This document shows positions 62,819 to 64,000 of a stretch of 64,000 nucleotides of DNA, in pieces. The notes under the pieces were generated by a model. It did not search any database. It worked only from the letters and a program-made list of their open reading frames with translations, and was not told where the DNA came from. The stretch's first letter is position 1. The number at the start of each line of letters is the position of its first letter. The translations under genes and the position numbers were made by a program. This DNA is from Tranzscheliella williamsii (lineage: Eukaryota; Basidiomycota; Ustilaginomycetes; Ustilaginales; Ustilaginaceae), in the NCBI GenBank assembly GCA_023212725.1, contig JALBYF010000071.1, positions 23,878-87,877 on the forward strand, in the 5' to 3' direction.

Positions 62819-64000
62819 GACATAGGCCGTGCGCGCTTGCAATGCGGAGGCGCGAGGAAGGGATGGCAGATGCAACTCTTCGGCCGGGATCTGTCCAAAT
62901 CTGCGCAGCGTCCATTCCCGCCTCCTGATTGGCGCAATTAGAGTTTCTGTGCATAAGGAGCTGTGCTGCGTTCACGCAGATGAATGCAAGCAAATAGATG
63001 ATGATTTCCTGTCCAGGGCAGAGGCGGTGGATGGCAGCGAAGTTGTCTGCGCTCGAGTCGCTCGGCCATATGAAAGCACGTGCTCTCGCAACATGGCCCC
63101 CCTCCACTAAGTGAGTGGCAATATACAGGGGTTTTGGAGGAACAGAGACAACGATGAGGGGGCAATGCTAGGCGAGGATGTGTATGCCTTGGCTAAGGAA
63201 GGGTGGTGCGACGATGAAGGGTGGCAAGCTGAAGTGAGGGCATGGATACCTTTGGGACTGGGTTAGGCAGCCAAGGAGGGTGGAAGGCGCCAATGACAGT
63301 GAGGGAGGTCTGTGCTCAACCGGGAGTGTTTGAGACAATACCAACCCTGATCAGTGACATGTTGGTCATGATTCGATGGTTGAGTATATGCAATGTGCAT
63401 GGGACAGTCGACTGTGGAGCTGACTGAGCAGCCTGTTAGCAGGCATCTTCCCAGTCAAGTGCTCCGGTGGGTGGTCTCCTCCAAGCTCTGGCCAAAGCCG
63501 GATATAAGATCAGAGGAGCATGCCAGGCGCTGATTCTCAGATATGAGCACCACAAGATCTGGACGAGCATCAGCAAAGTCCACAGCCACCATCCATTTTT
63601 CGACCATTGATGAGAGCGGGTCATTACACCGCTCATTCTTGACAATGGGTAGCTCGACTGGGATGGGTACCCTGCTCAATGACAAGGATGCTCTGCATGC
63701 ATCAAGTCCATGAAGATAGAGGTGAGCATTTCTCGACCTCCATGCTGGAACCACTGACCGCATTCTTTTCAATGCCACTGGCTTTGGAGCTGGGGGGTGA
63801 AGAGGAAGGATCAACTCCTTGCTTGAAGATGTCGTGCTGCCGCCATCAGCACCAGATTCTCGTTCCTGGTCGCTGTTGCCATTGGCAGTGACTTTGGGTT
63901 AGGGTTAGGGGGGGGGGGGGTTGGGGTTCGTATACCAGCCGACTGTCGTTATGGGTCTGCTCAAAATACAACCTGGTGAGCGGCAGTAACAAATTGACAG
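62819..64000. other. Right-end region without supported genes
   Basis: The stretch holds only short frames. The longest (63455-63814, minus, 119 residues, e.g. KWMVAVDFADARPDLVVLIS) has no recognised domain but looks somewhat protein-like; it may be a fragment of a decayed element. A TTAGGG/poly-G tract lies at 63896-63927. Confidence 0.5.
63896..63927 (+). repeat. Telomere-like GGGTTAGGGTTAGGG followed by a G run
   Basis: Two full TTAGGG junctions are followed by 13 consecutive G and then TTGGGG. TTAGGG is the telomere repeat of many fungi including Ustilago. Normal unique-looking sequence continues to 64000, so this is interstitial within the window. Confidence 0.85.

Noticed and set aside
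62586..63107. 174-codon upstream extension of the DUF1993 frame
   Set aside because: It would translate the TATA box and the 13-base tandem repeat; the family domain starts at ATG 62585.

Overview
This window is nuclear DNA from a basidiomycete fungus. It is most likely from a smut or smut-like yeast (Ustilaginomycotina, Ustilago/Sporisorium type). The reasons are compact genes with few short GT-AG introns, GC-rich third codon positions, spliced tRNA genes, single-copy eukaryotic housekeeping genes whose proteins look basidiomycete, and a TTAGGG tract at the right edge. There is nothing prokaryotic: no operons, CRISPR arrays or IS elements.

Left part (1-20.3 kb), gene-dense: the 5' end of an eIF2 beta gene (minus), ATP synthase gamma (ATP3, five exons), an intron-containing tRNA-Ile, a seven-exon GFA/CENP-V-fold protein, a LysM-domain protein without a signal peptide, the Arp2/3 subunit ARPC4, the Mediator kinase-module subunit MED12/SRB8, cytosolic-type leucyl-tRNA synthetase and a secreted M14 carboxypeptidase.

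Middle part (20.3-45 kb): a 3.5-kb AT-richer gene desert with CCCTAGGG-type inverted repeats and a probably relict ORF, then a full-size ABCB exporter, a secreted pepsin-like protease, the chromatin remodeller CHD1, tRNA-Val with an intron, RAD18, the peroxisomal receptor PEX5 and an RPEL-repeat protein.

Right part (45-64 kb): DNA topoisomerase I with a long tail after its catalytic tyrosine, a small complex I subunit (NDUFB3 type), ATP sulfurylase (MET3), a very repetitive secreted Asn/Gly protein (about 28 units of 26 residues), a 3.3-kb desert, the mitochondrial phosphate carrier (MIR1), a DUF1993 protein with tandem TGACTC boxes upstream, and an apparently gene-free right end with a TTAGGG/poly-G tract.

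The genes do not form one pathway. Several serve mitochondria (ATP3, MIR1, NDUFB3, perhaps isoforms of LeuRS and the GFA protein) or chromatin and DNA (CHD1, TOP1, RAD18, MED12). The least explained element is the Asn/Gly repeat protein at 53.3-56.1 kb. A second recurring theme is the tiny first coding exon: ARPC4, CHD1 and the RPEL gene carry only 3, 7 and 4 coding bases before intron 1. Exon borders were placed by eye from splice consensus, reading phase and family homology.
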